Both the position numbers and the translations under genes were made by a program. A DNA stretch of 63,493 bases from CAYJEO01 sp964369355. Lineage in GTDB: Bacteria > Bacillota_I > Bacilli_A > RF39 > UBA660. The notes below the pieces were generated by a model. The model searched no databases and had not been told where the DNA came from. It worked only from the letters and a program-made list of their open reading frames with translations. The DNA lies in contig CAYJEO010000003.1 in NCBI GenBank assembly GCA_964369355.1, positions 1 to 63,493 of the forward strand, written 5' to 3'. Below, in pieces: positions 42,659 to 51,350 of the stretch; position 1 is the stretch's first letter, and every line of letters begins with the position of its first letter.

Positions 42659-45600
42659 ATTTCTATTTCTCTAGTTAAAGTTTCAGTTACATCGCCATAA
42701 GTAACAATATATGTAATAGTATACTTATCAGCAGTGGTTGTATCAATTGGTATACTAGTTAATGAACCAGTTTGACCATCGGAATGTCTTTTAATTGAAG
42801 TTTTAATTGTAATACCATTTTCAACTTTTACTAAATTTTCTAATACAATAACACTTGGAGTAGGTTCTTCATAATCGTCACCAACAACAAGGTGAATATT
42901 TTTATTGCCGTTTAATTCAATTGAAACAACTGAATCTAATCCAACTGGTGTATACGTTAATGTAGTACCAGATGATTCATTAGCTGTAAATATTGTATAA
43001 GATGACTTAATAACAAATGTAACAGCTTTATTAGTAGTTGGATTATAAGTAAACGTAGTATCTGCAGTTTCACCAATATAAGTTAAATTGCCTGTACTAT
43101 CTTGTGTGTATACTTTATAAACAATACTACCCATAACTGTATCATTATAAGATTGTCTTGAAGCAAGTGCGGAAGCTAAGTAACCTGGATCAGTTCCAGT
43201 CCACATAGACTCGTAAATTGGAGTTAAGTATTCCATATTAATTGAATTTGGAGTTGCAATACCATTCCAACTTACTGTTATTTTATTTCCTTCTAAAGAA
43301 GCATCTAGAGTTGTAACATTTTCTAATTGTGAATATCTATCTGAAACTTCAGTAGGTTCTGTACCTTTAATGAATAATTCAGTTATTAACATACTTTCTG
43401 GAGTATAAGGACTTGGTAATTTTGCATCTGGGAAAGTTTCATTTTCAACTGTTACAGATACAACAGAACTTGGTTGTGTAAATCCAGAATTATCTTTAAA
43501 TATACCTAAAGCTATTGCTTGGTGTAATTTATTTTGTTGTGAGTTACCAAATATAGTAATATAATTTGGATCAATTTTATCATATCCATACCATAATCCA
43601 ATAGAGTAGTCAGTATTTGTACTACCAACCCATAAATCATTTACAGCATTATTTGGTAAGTTATATTTATCAAATGTATCTTGATCAAAGTTTGTAGTAC
43701 CAGATTTAGCACCATAATCTATTCCGTGAACGTTTGCATATCTACTTAATGTATAATCGGCAGTTTCTGATAAAATATCTGCTGTCATATATGCAGTAGC
43801 ATCACTCATAGCTCTTGTTTTTTGTGATTTTTGCTCGAATACTTCTTCAGTTTCTCTAAATACAACTTTAGTATAACTGTAAGGTTCTGTGTAATATCCA
43901 CCATTTCCAAATGCAGCATAAGCAGCAGCTAGATCAAGTGGTGATTGTCCATTATATCCACCAATAGAGTGGGCTTCATGAACAAATCCATTTGTTGATT
44001 CTGGTGTTAAACCTAAACCAACTGCAAAATTGTAAATACTATTATTATCAACTGATTGGAAAGTTTTTAAAGCAGGAATATTTCTTGATTCAATTAACGC
44101 TACTCTAGTAGTCATTAATCCTTTAAATTTCCCATCGAAGTTATTAATAGAAGGACCATTTGTGTATTCATATGGTTCATCTGCAATTAATGTATATGTA
44201 CTAGCGCCATTAAATTCGAAAGCTGGAGCATAGTCATATATTGGTTTTGCAGTAGAACCTATTTGTTTATTAATATCTGTAGCATAGTTATATACATTAC
44301 TACTACCAGCACGTTCTCCTAATGTACGCCCGTTACCAATAGCGGTAATAGCACCAGTGTTTGTATCAATAACTGCAACACCTGCTTGAACAACTTCATT
44401 TTCCCAAGCATATGATGCATATACCCATTCAACATGTTCTTGTTGAGTTCTATCCATTGTTGTATAAATTTCTAATGGAGTAGTGTAAGGATTAACTCCT
44501 AAGTCTTCTTCAACTTCAGCAACAACTGTATCAATAAAACCAGCGTAAGCTTGAGTTTCAGCAGATTTTGTTGTTAATAAAGAGGTAACAGGAATAGCGT
44601 CAGCTGCAGCTCTTTGCTCTGCAGTAATATATCCGTGACGTTCCATTAAGTATAAAACTGTAGATTGTCTTTCTTCAGCACCTTCTGGATTTGTATAAGG
44701 ATTGTATGCATTAGGAGCTTGGAATAAACCTGCTATTAATGCTGCTTCTGCTAAATTTAAGTCAGAGGCAGATTTACCGAAGTAAGTAATACTTGCTTGT
44801 TCAACACCATAAGCACCAGCACCCATATAATATGAATTTACATAAAATTCAATAATTTCTTCTTTTGTATAATTTTCTTCTATTTGAAATATTGCAATAT
44901 ATATATCTTGAAATTTACGTTTAATACCTTCAATACCAGTATCAATACTAGTAGTAAAGTTGTTTTTAGAAACTTGCATCGTTAAAGTAGAAGCTCCACC
45001 AGCATCAACACCTAATGCTTGATATATAGAAGCTATTGCGAAACGAGGTAAGTCAAATCCATTATGTTGGAAAAATCTTGAATCTTCTGTTGCTACTATA
45101 GCATCAATTAATACTTGTGAAATTTGGTCATATTCAATTTTTTCTCTTTTTTCTGTTCCTAATTTAGTTATTATATTACCTTGATTATCATATAAAATTG
45201 TTGATTCTTGAGCATAAAGTTTTTCAGGATCAAAATCTGGTGTATCTTGAATAATTGTGTAGATAAACCAAGCAGCTCCAATCATTACAACAATAATAAT
45301 TAATAAAATAAATAATAATAAGAATTTAAAGAATGTTTTAAGTTTACTTTTTTTCTTCTTTTTATCTTTTTTTGTTTTTTTACTATTAGCTTTTTTGTTA
45401 TTATTTTTTACTTTTAAAGTAGTATTGCCTTTAGTTTCTTTTTTAGTATGATTCATTTTACCACCACTTTTATTCTTCTTATTTAATTTAGATTTTATTA
45501 ATTCAATTAACTTCTTATGATAAGTAATTAATAAAATAATAAATATTGTTATAAAAGAGTATAATGCTCCAATTGCAAATATACCTGCTATAAATATTAA

Positions 45601-45753
45601 TATAGCTAAAACAACAATAATTACATCTTGTTTATTATTAATGCAAAATGTTTTAAATTTATTAAAATTATTTTTAATTTTTTTTCCTGTCTTGTTCATT
45701 GTTTTCTTTATGTTTTTAGAAAACTTAGAAAAATTTTCTTTCACTTTTTTCAC
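42646..45753 (-). CDS. pbp1A: Class A penicillin-binding protein 1A with extra N-terminal membrane hairpin
   Basis: 1035 residues. A Lys-rich cytoplasmic start is followed by two membrane segments (about 43-83), a long Lys/Asn-rich linker, and the expected single anchor (about 145-172). The GT51 transglycosylase domain contains EDSRFFQHNGFDLPR. The transpeptidase has the active-site STAKP, an SRN motif and the KSGT box. The last 250 residues hold Ig/fn3-like regions. It follows recU with a 4-base overlap; the recU-ponA pair is conserved in Bacillus. The extra hairpin is unusual for this family. Confidence 0.92.
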   Translation of the reverse strand: MKKVKENFSKFSKNIKKTMNKTGKKIKNNFNKFKTFCINNKQDVIIVVLAILIFIAGIFAIGALYSFITIFIILLITYHKKLIELIKSKLNKKNKSGGKMNHTKKETKGNTTLKVKNNNKKANSKKTKKDKKKKKSKLKTFFKFLLLFILLIIIVVMIGAAWFIYTIIQDTPDFDPEKLYAQESTILYDNQGNIITKLGTEKREKIEYDQISQVLIDAIVATEDSRFFQHNGFDLPRFAIASIYQALGVDAGGASTLTMQVSKNNFTTSIDTGIEGIKRKFQDIYIAIFQIEENYTKEEIIEFYVNSYYMGAGAYGVEQASITYFGKSASDLNLAEAALIAGLFQAPNAYNPYTNPEGAEERQSTVLYLMERHGYITAEQRAAADAIPVTSLLTTKSAETQAYAGFIDTVVAEVEEDLGVNPYTTPLEIYTTMDRTQQEHVEWVYASYAWENEVVQAGVAVIDTNTGAITAIGNGRTLGERAGSSNVYNYATDINKQIGSTAKPIYDYAPAFEFNGASTYTLIADEPYEYTNGPSINNFDGKFKGLMTTRVALIESRNIPALKTFQSVDNNSIYNFAVGLGLTPESTNGFVHEAHSIGGYNGQSPLDLAAAYAAFGNGGYYTEPYSYTKVVFRETEEVFEQKSQKTRAMSDATAYMTADILSETADYTLSRYANVHGIDYGAKSGTTNFDQDTFDKYNLPNNAVNDLWVGSTNTDYSIGLWYGYDKIDPNYITIFGNSQQNKLHQAIALGIFKDNSGFTQPSSVVSVTVENETFPDAKLPSPYTPESMLITELFIKGTEPTEVSDRYSQLENVTTLDASLEGNKITVSWNGIATPNSINMEYLTPIYESMWTGTDPGYLASALASRQSYNDTVMGSIVYKVYTQDSTGNLTYIGETADTTFTYNPTTNKAVTFVIKSSYTIFTANESSGTTLTYTPVGLDSVVSIELNGNKNIHLVVGDDYEEPTPSVIVLENLVKVENGITIKTSIKRHSDGQTGSLTSIPIDTTTADKYTITYIVTYGDVTETLTREIEIKES

Positions 45754-46310
45754 TTTAATTCCTCCTTGAAATAAAAATCAACTGCTGATAGATAATCTAA
45801 TTGTGGATTAAATCCTTCTTTTATTAAAATTCCTTCTTGTATAAAGTATTCTAATGGTATTGATTTTTTATTTGTTTTTAAATATTCTTTTAATTTTTTA
45901 GTTTTTAAAATAAATGTTTGATTTACTTTAGTAAACGCAACGATAATAAATGAAATACCACCATGTTCATCAATTTTGTCTAAATGAGCAATTTGATGAG
46001 CATGTATATTATTTAAAGGAAAATATTGTTCTTTAGTTTCTTTTGCTTCAAAATCAATATAATTACCCTTATAAATTCCATTGTAATCAGTAGTTGAAGG
46101 TGTATTAAAATAAGCTTCTTTGATAGTCGGTTTATTTACATATTCAACTTTTGATATAGTTATTGGGACAGGCTTTTTATGTATAATTGCCTTATTTATA
46201 TTCATATAATATATATTAGACGCATTAATAGCATCTTCTAGTTTCATTCCTCTGTTGCCGTGTGATATATTACTTTTAAATGCTTTTTTGATTCCATTTG
46301 GATAGTTCAT
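45750..46310 (-). CDS. recU: Holliday junction resolvase RecU
   Basis: A 186-residue structure-specific nuclease that resolves recombination intermediates and helps chromosome segregation. The family pattern is present: MNYPNGIKK, then SHGNRGMKLEDAI, YNGIYKGNYIDFEAKETK with catalytic acidic/Lys residues, and FPLNNIHAHQIAHL. Its stop overlaps the pbp1A start (ATGA-type overlap). The promoter faces the mini-gene region: TATAAT-type -10 on the minus strand near 46329-46334, with a weak -35. Confidence 0.95.
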   Translation of the reverse strand: MNYPNGIKKAFKSNISHGNRGMKLEDAINASNIYYMNINKAIIHKKPVPITISKVEYVNKPTIKEAYFNTPSTTDYNGIYKGNYIDFEAKETKEQYFPLNNIHAHQIAHLDKIDEHGGISFIIVAFTKVNQTFILKTKKLKEYLKTNKKSIPLEYFIQEGILIKEGFNPQLDYLSAVDFYFKEELK

Positions 46311-46389
46311 CTTATCACCTTATAAAATTATACTACATATTCAATATTTTTTCCACTTTTAATATAATAATTTTGAAAAAATATTCTAG

Positions 46390-46399
46390 TTTTGTCGAA
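46390..46399 (+). promoter_or_regulatory. Candidate Spo0A box upstream of the mini-gene
   Basis: TTTTGTCGAA contains an exact Spo0A box core. It lies 49 bases upstream of the 33-codon ORF and 80 bases upstream of the divergent recU start, so it could act on either. Confidence 0.6.
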
Positions 46400-46447
46400 T
46401 CACAACATTTGTAAATTTTAATGTGTTAAAGTTTAGTTGGTGATAGA

Positions 46448-46549
46448 ATGAATAAAAATAATATCGAAAATGTCTTTAAAAATATGATAGAAGATATTGA
46501 GTATAGTAAAGTTGCTGTGTGTTTTTCTAGTAGAACTAATTTAGATTAA
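46448..46549 (+). CDS. Mini-gene: 33-residue peptide under a candidate Spo0A box
   Basis: The ORF starts ATG with TTGGTGATAGA as a good ribosome site and encodes MNKNNIENVFKNMIEDIEYS followed by KVAVCFSSRTNLD. The stop TAA lies inside a perfect 10-bp terminator hairpin. The N-terminal half is a likely amphipathic helix and the second half has one Cys. I recognise no family. Together the box, ribosome site, ORF and terminator make a compact unit in an otherwise empty 366-base interval, which suggests a real small sporulation-linked peptide. A non-coding RNA is the alternative. Confidence 0.5.
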   Translation: MNKNNIENVFKNMIEDIEYSKVAVCFSSRTNLD

Positions 46550-46562
46550 ATTAGTTTTATTT
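46534..46562 (+). terminator. Terminator of the mini-gene
   Basis: AACTAATTTA (46534-46543) pairs perfectly with TAAATTAGTT (46547-46556) around GAT, followed by TTATTTT. Confidence 0.8.
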
Positions 46563-46677
46563 TGCAAAAATATATTTTTTTGTTATAATAGTTAAGCATC
46601 TTTTGAATAAGTATTAGTACATTGACAAAACCACATTTTTTTGAGAAAATATTTACAGGATAAAAGAGGTGAATATT

Positions 46678-47001
46678 ATGTATCAGGAAAAAATAAATTT
46701 AACATCAAAAGAAATTTTAGAAAAAGATTTTAAAGTTGATACAATGGGTTATAGTAGACCTGAGGTTGATAAGTTTTTAGACGTTATTATTCAAGATTAT
46801 GAACAATTCAAAAACTTTATTAAAGAATTAGAAAGTGAAAAGAAAAGTTTAATAGAAGATAACATCATTTTAAAACAAGAAATAAGATCACTTAAAACTA
46901 AATTAGATGTATTAAAAGAAAATAGTGGTAGTGAAACAACTAATGCTGATTTATTAAGACGAATCTCAAATTTAGAAAAGATAATTTATCAAGGAAATTA
47001 A
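46678..47001 (+). CDS. gpsB: Cell-division protein GpsB
   Basis: A DivIVA-like adaptor that directs PBP1 between septum and sidewall. The 107 residues from MYQEKINLTSKEILEKDF include the membrane-targeting N-terminal domain (GYSRPEVDKFLDVIIQDYE), a coiled coil (about 40-72), and a short C-terminal trimerising segment. The ATG at 46678 fits AAAAGAGGTGAATATT better than a GTG at 46669. Its partner PBP1A is encoded 1 kb away on the other strand. rnpB begins at its stop codon, as in B. subtilis. Confidence 0.93.
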   Translation: MYQEKINLTSKEILEKDFKVDTMGYSRPEVDKFLDVIIQDYEQFKNFIKELESEKKSLIEDNIILKQEIRSLKTKLDVLKENSGSETTNADLLRRISNLEKIIYQGN

Positions 47002-47350
47002 TATTTTGACAAACGCTGCAAATTAATTTTGTAGAGGAAAGTCCATGCTCGCACAAGCTGTGATGCTTGTAGTGTTTCGTGTATAGGGAAAAAATAACCT
47101 ATAGTAGCAATAGCTAACGGCGTTGAATTAATCTAAGTGTAAATATGATTATAGTAAATGTAAAGTGCCATAGAGACGAGTTGTTTTAGAAATAAAACAA
47201 GTGGAACGCGGTAAACCCCACGAGCGAGAAACCCAAATTTGGTAGGGGAACCTAATAAGAGAGAATTTTGAATTTCTTATGGGATCGAGTAATCGATAGA
47301 TAAATGTTTGTCGCCTAGTAATAGGAACAGAACATGGCTTATAAAATATT
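47000..47350 (+). ncRNA. rnpB: RNase P RNA, Bacillus type B
   Basis: The catalytic RNA that trims tRNA 5' ends. The conserved core GAGGAAAGTCCATGCTCGCA is at 47034-47053, with GTGGAACGCGGTAAACCCC and GAGCGAGAAACCCAAATTTG later, and ACAGAACATGGCTTA near the 3' end. The terminal helix P1 is AATATTTT (47000-47007) with AAAATATT (47343-47350). The layout and long 3' region fit type B. The 5' end overlaps the gpsB stop. T-rich sequence after 47350 may terminate it. Confidence 0.96.
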
Positions 47351-47379
47351 ATTTTTTTAAATATTAAGTAGGTGAAATT

Positions 47380-47856
47380 TTGAAAGAAATAGGAGAAAAG
47401 TTAAAAGAAGCTAGAGAAAGTATTGGTATTAGTATCGATGAAGCATCAGAAGACTTAAAACTATCAATTGAACAATTAGAAAATATCGAACAAGGTGATA
47501 TCCAAGCTTTTAAAGATATTTTAAGTGTTAAATTTTTTATTAGAGATTATGCTAAATATTTAGGATTAAACTATGAGGATATCGTAGATGAATTTAATGA
47601 ATATTTATTTGATTACACATCTAAAATATCTTTAGATGAAATAAAAGAAGCAAAAAAAGTATTAAAGGTAGAAGATGACAAAAGAGTATCATCACCTTAT
47701 ACAATTGAAAAAAAAGAAAAAAGTATTATGAATAACTATTTACTTATTGGGTTAATTGTTGTATTTTTACTTATTTCAATTTTCTTAGTATATTCTTTAT
47801 TAGAAGATACAAATGAAAATCCAGACGATGGTGTTGTTTATAACATCAATAATTAG
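47380..47856 (+). CDS. RodZ/YmfM-like helix-turn-helix membrane protein
   Basis: 158 residues starting at TTG after TAGGTGAAATT. The N-terminal HTH_25-type domain reads IGEKLKEARESIGISIDEAS with IEQLENIEQGD (about 1-70). A single membrane segment follows at about 123-142, with a short outside tail. The order ymfM-pgsA-recA matches B. subtilis, and YmfM is the RodZ counterpart that links MreB filaments to the envelope. The periplasmic-type beta domain of Gram-negative RodZ is absent. Confidence 0.85.
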   Translation: MKEIGEKLKEARESIGISIDEASEDLKLSIEQLENIEQGDIQAFKDILSVKFFIRDYAKYLGLNYEDIVDEFNEYLFDYTSKISLDEIKEAKKVLKVEDDKRVSSPYTIEKKEKSIMNNYLLIGLIVVFLLISIFLVYSLLEDTNENPDDGVVYNINN

Positions 47857-47864
47857 GAGGAAGT

Positions 47865-48506
47865 ATGAATTTACCAAATAAAATTACAATGGCTAGAATA
47901 TATATATCAATATTTATCATAGCTATATTATTATTCCCATTTGATAATGCTGGAATAATTGTTCCTAAATTATTTATTAATGAATCAATAGTTGTAGATA
48001 TTAAATATATTATTGCAGGTGTTTTATTTATAATAGCAGCAGCATCTGATTTTGTAGATGGATATGTAGCAAGAAAATATAATTTAATAACAGATTTTGG
48101 TAAAATGATGGATGCTATTGCTGATAAAGTTTTAGTAAATTCAGTTTTAATTATTTTAGCATCACAAGGATTTATACATGCTTTAATACCAGTTATAATT
48201 ATTTTAAGAGATACAGTAGTAAACTCAATTAAGATGATAGCAGGTAGTAAAGGTAATGTTGTTGCAGCAAGTATGCTAGGAAAAATAAAAACAGTTTGTT
48301 TGATGGTAGGAATTGTATTAACTTTATTTTATAACTTACCATTTGAATTATTTAATTTTAGAGTAGCTGAGTTATTATTAACTATAGCATGTATATTATC
48401 TTTAATTTCAGGATATCAATATTATTCTGCAAATAAAAAATATATAAGTACTAAAAAAGAAGTAAAAAAACAAGAAATAGAACAAATAGATATATTAGAA
48501 ATATAG
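47865..48506 (+). CDS. pgsA: CDP-diacylglycerol-glycerol-3-phosphate 3-phosphatidyltransferase
   Basis: An integral membrane enzyme making phosphatidylglycerophosphate, the committed step to phosphatidylglycerol. The CDP-alcohol phosphotransferase signature DFVDGYVARKYNLITDFGKM followed by MDAIADK is complete (D-x2-DG-x2-AR-x8-G-x3-D-x3-D). About six membrane segments lie in 213 residues. N-terminal MNLPNKITMARI is typical. The ribosome site TAGGAGGAAG follows the RodZ-like gene by 8 bases. Confidence 0.95.
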   Translation: MNLPNKITMARIYISIFIIAILLFPFDNAGIIVPKLFINESIVVDIKYIIAGVLFIIAAASDFVDGYVARKYNLITDFGKMMDAIADKVLVNSVLIILASQGFIHALIPVIIILRDTVVNSIKMIAGSKGNVVAASMLGKIKTVCLMVGIVLTLFYNLPFELFNFRVAELLLTIACILSLISGYQYYSANKKYISTKKEVKKQEIEQIDILEI

Positions 48507-48524
48507 GAAATCCCTATATTTTTT
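48502..48524 (+). terminator. Terminator of pgsA
   Basis: ATATAGG and CCTATAT flank AAATC-type loop sequence and are followed by T. It overlaps the stop. Confidence 0.75.
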
Positions 48525-48535
48525 CTTTTAAAACT

Positions 48536-48591
48536 AAAAACGAACAAATTTTCGTTTTTGTGTTGACATTTGTATTTTTATGGTGTATTAT
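48536..48591 (+). promoter_or_regulatory. recA promoter with an overlapping LexA-like palindrome
   Basis: TTGACA (48563-48568), 17-base spacer, TATTAT (48586-48591) give a near-consensus promoter. The palindrome CGAACAAATTTTCG (48541-48554) matches the LexA/DinR box CGAAC-N4-GTTCG at all but one position. It lies 8 bases upstream of the -35. The same inverted repeat could serve as a second pgsA terminator. Confidence 0.6.
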
Positions 48592-48620
48592 TGATTTAGA
48601 TTGAATAGGAGGAATAGTCA

Positions 48621-49658
48621 ATGGCTAAATCATCAAATGATAAAACATTAGATCAAGTATTATTAGATATAGAAAAACAATTCGGTAAAGGTGCCGTAAT
48701 GCAATTAGGTAAACAGGAAACTCAAAAGATAGATGTAATATCTTCAGGGTCTCTAACATTAGATATTGCTTTAGGTATCGGTGGATATCCTAAGGGAAGA
48801 ATCATAGAAATATATGGACCAGAATCAAGTGGTAAAACAACATTTGCTCTTCATGCAATAGCAGAAGCTCAAAAAGCAGGAGGAAGAGTAGCATTTATCG
48901 ATGCAGAGCATTCTTTAGATCCTTTATATGCTGCTAAATTAGGAGTTAATACAAATGACTTATTATTATCACAACCTGATAATGGGGAACAAGCTTTAGA
49001 AATTTGTGAAGCTTTAGTAAGAAGTGGTGCAATAAGTGTAGTAGTAATAGACTCAGTAGCAGCATTAGTTCCACAAGCAGAAATAGAAGGTGAAATGGGA
49101 GATTCTCATGTTGGTCTTCAAGCTAGATTAATGAGTCAAGCTTTAAGAAAATTATCTGGTGTAATTAATAAAACAAATACAATTGCAATTTTTATTAATC
49201 AATTAAGAGAAAAAGTTGGAGTTATGTTTGGTAACCCTGAAACGACACCAGGTGGTAGAGCTTTAAAGTTTTACTCATCAATCAGATTAGATATTAGAAG
49301 ATCTGAACAAATAAAATTGGGAACTGATATTATTGGTAATAAAACTAATATAAAAGTTGTTAAAAACAAAATGGCTCCACCTTTCAAAGCCTGTTCTGTA
49401 GATATTATGTATGGAGAAGGTGTATCTAAAGAAGGAGAAATTGTTGATCTTGCAAGTGATGCTAACATCATTCAAAAAAGTGGTGCTTGGTATGCTTACA
49501 ACGGTGAAAAATTAGGACAAGGTAAAGAAAATGTAAAAGCATTATTACAATCAAATCCTAAGTTAGCAGTAGAACTAGAGAAAAAAGTAAGAGAAATTCA
49601 TGATATAGATGGAAAAAAGGTTAATGAAGAAATCATTACTACAAAGAAAGAAGCGTAA
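48621..49658 (+). CDS. recA: Recombinase RecA
   Basis: An ATP-dependent strand-exchange protein and LexA/phage-repressor co-protease. The 345 residues contain Walker A GPESSGKTTFALH, the VIDSVAALVP strand, the L2 loop region FINQLREKVGVMFGNPETTP and the MAPPFK segment. There is no intein. The ribosome site is TAGGAGGAATAGTC. It is followed by its own terminator and stands alone, as in B. subtilis. Confidence 0.98.
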   Translation: MAKSSNDKTLDQVLLDIEKQFGKGAVMQLGKQETQKIDVISSGSLTLDIALGIGGYPKGRIIEIYGPESSGKTTFALHAIAEAQKAGGRVAFIDAEHSLDPLYAAKLGVNTNDLLLSQPDNGEQALEICEALVRSGAISVVVIDSVAALVPQAEIEGEMGDSHVGLQARLMSQALRKLSGVINKTNTIAIFINQLREKVGVMFGNPETTPGGRALKFYSSIRLDIRRSEQIKLGTDIIGNKTNIKVVKNKMAPPFKACSVDIMYGEGVSKEGEIVDLASDANIIQKSGAWYAYNGEKLGQGKENVKALLQSNPKLAVELEKKVREIHDIDGKKVNEEIITTKKEA

Positions 49659-49671
49659 GCTTTTTTTGTTT
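49649..49671 (+). terminator. Terminator of recA
   Basis: AAGCGTAAGCTT-type hairpin at the stop codon followed by seven T. Confidence 0.65.
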
Positions 49672-49692
49672 TATGTGTAAAATTTATTTAAC

Positions 49693-49721
49693 TTGACTAA
49701 TATGTGTTTACATATTACAAT
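49693..49721 (+). promoter_or_regulatory. Promoter of rny
   Basis: TTGACT (49693-49698), 17-base spacer, TACAAT (49716-49721). It gives a leader of about 45 bases before the ATG. Confidence 0.65.
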
Positions 49722-49771
49722 AGAAATAGGGTAAAGGTTTTTACTCTATATAAAGTAAATGGAGGTAAATT

Positions 49772-51325
49772 ATGAATCAAATTGCTTTCTCCATTTTACT
49801 AGTCCTATTAGGACTTTTTATTGGAACATTATTAATGTTTATTTTGAATTATGTTAAAGGAGAAAAGGCTTTAAAAACAGCAGATAAAATATTAGACAAT
49901 GCTAAAAAAGAAGCTGAAAAAACAAAAAGGGATTATATTTTAGAAGCTAAAGAAGAAGCTCACCATATTAAAATGGAAGTTGATAAGGAAATCAAAGAAC
50001 GTAAAGGTGAAGTTAAAGAAGCTGAAGAAAGATTAATTTTAAGAGAATCGAACATCGATAGAAGAGATCAAACTTTACAAAACCGTGAAGGGATGTTAGA
50101 AGAAAAAGAAAATGCTTTAATAAATAAACAAAAAAATATCCAAGAAGAACAAGTAAAAGTGGAAGAAATAAAAAAAGAACAAATTGAATTATTGGAAAAA
50201 ATTGCAGGTTATTCTAAAAATCAAGCAAGAGACTTAGTACTTAAAAAAGTTGAAAACATGATGTCATTAGAGATTGCTGCATATATTAAAGACAAAGAGG
50301 CAGAAGCTAAATTAGAAGTTGATAAAAAATCAAAATCATTATTAGTTTCAGCCATGCAACGTTTCTCTTCAGATGTTGCAAATGAACAAACAGTTACAGT
50401 AGTAACATTACCTAGTGATGACATGAAAGGTAGAATTATCGGGCGTGAAGGTAGAAATATCAGAACAATCGAAGCTGTTACAGGAGTAGATTTAATTATT
50501 GATGATACACCTGAAGCAATTGTTTTATCTAGTTTTGATCCTTTTAGAAGAGAAATTGCTAGAGTAACTATTGAGAGTTTAATTAAAGATGGAAGAATTC
50601 ATCCAACTAGAATTGAAGAACTTTATGAAAAAGTATCAAGTGATATGCAAAGTAAAGTTATGGAACACGGTGAAGCGGCATTATTCGAATTAGGAATTAC
50701 AAAAGTAGCTCCTGAATTAGTAGAATTAATTGGTAAATTACATTTTAGAACAAGTTTTGGTCAAAATGCATTACGTCATTCGATTGAAGTGGCACAATTA
50801 GCTGGTTTATTAGCATCTGAATGTGGTGAAAATGTTTCATTAGCTAAAAGAGCTGGTTTATTACATGATATAGGAAAAGCAATTGATCACGAAATCGAAG
50901 GATCACATGTTGATATTGGAAGTGATATTGCTAATAAATATGGTGAAAATGAAGTAGTTATTAATGCTATAGAATCACATCATGGAGATAAAGACTCAAC
51001 TAGTATTATTTCAACATTAATCGCAATAGCTGATAGCTTGTCTGCATCAAGACCAGGAGCTAGAAACGATTCATTAGAAAACTATGTAAAAAGATTACAA
51101 GATTTAGAACGTATAGCTACAAATATCGAAGGTGTAGAAAAATCATTTGCTGTTCAAGCAGGTAGAGAACTTAGAGTAATTGTTAAACCAGAAGAAATTG
51201 ATGATTTAACAAGTTATAAAGTTGCTCGTGATATTAAAACACAAATTGAAGAAAATCTACAATATCCAGGAACTATTAAAGTTACTGTTATTAGAGAAAC
51301 TAGAGCTATAGAAGAAGCAAAATAA
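49772..51325 (+). CDS. rny: Ribonuclease Y
   Basis: A membrane-bound endoribonuclease that starts mRNA decay. The 517 residues hold an N-terminal membrane segment (about 5-27), a long coiled coil (about 35-200), a KH domain with GRIIGREGRNIRTIEAVTG and an HD domain with LLHDIGKAIDHE. The order recA-rny is conserved in Bacillus. The ribosome site TGGAGGTAAAT supports the ATG. Confidence 0.97.
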   Translation: MNQIAFSILLVLLGLFIGTLLMFILNYVKGEKALKTADKILDNAKKEAEKTKRDYILEAKEEAHHIKMEVDKEIKERKGEVKEAEERLILRESNIDRRDQTLQNREGMLEEKENALINKQKNIQEEQVKVEEIKKEQIELLEKIAGYSKNQARDLVLKKVENMMSLEIAAYIKDKEAEAKLEVDKKSKSLLVSAMQRFSSDVANEQTVTVVTLPSDDMKGRIIGREGRNIRTIEAVTGVDLIIDDTPEAIVLSSFDPFRREIARVTIESLIKDGRIHPTRIEELYEKVSSDMQSKVMEHGEAALFELGITKVAPELVELIGKLHFRTSFGQNALRHSIEVAQLAGLLASECGENVSLAKRAGLLHDIGKAIDHEIEGSHVDIGSDIANKYGENEVVINAIESHHGDKDSTSIISTLIAIADSLSASRPGARNDSLENYVKRLQDLERIATNIEGVEKSFAVQAGRELRVIVKPEEIDDLTSYKVARDIKTQIEENLQYPGTIKVTVIRETRAIEEAK

Positions 51326-51350
51326 AACACTTTTAAAAGTGTTTTTTTTA
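51326..51350. terminator. Bidirectional terminator between rny and the coat-like gene
   Basis: AACACTTTT and AAAAGTGTT form a perfect stem, flanked by A and T runs. Confidence 0.85.

Noticed and set aside
44989..44997. GCTCCACCA, a 9-base match to the tmRNA end, inside pbp1A
   Set aside because: It lies in coding sequence, stops matching after 9 bases and has no insertion context. It shows that short matches occur by chance, so it lowers confidence in the attachment-site claim.
42646..45753. Splitting pbp1A into a membrane protein gene and a PBP gene
   Set aside because: The frame is continuous and no ribosome site is evident at an internal start before the second anchor, although one internal Met (MNHTKKE) exists and could be tested.
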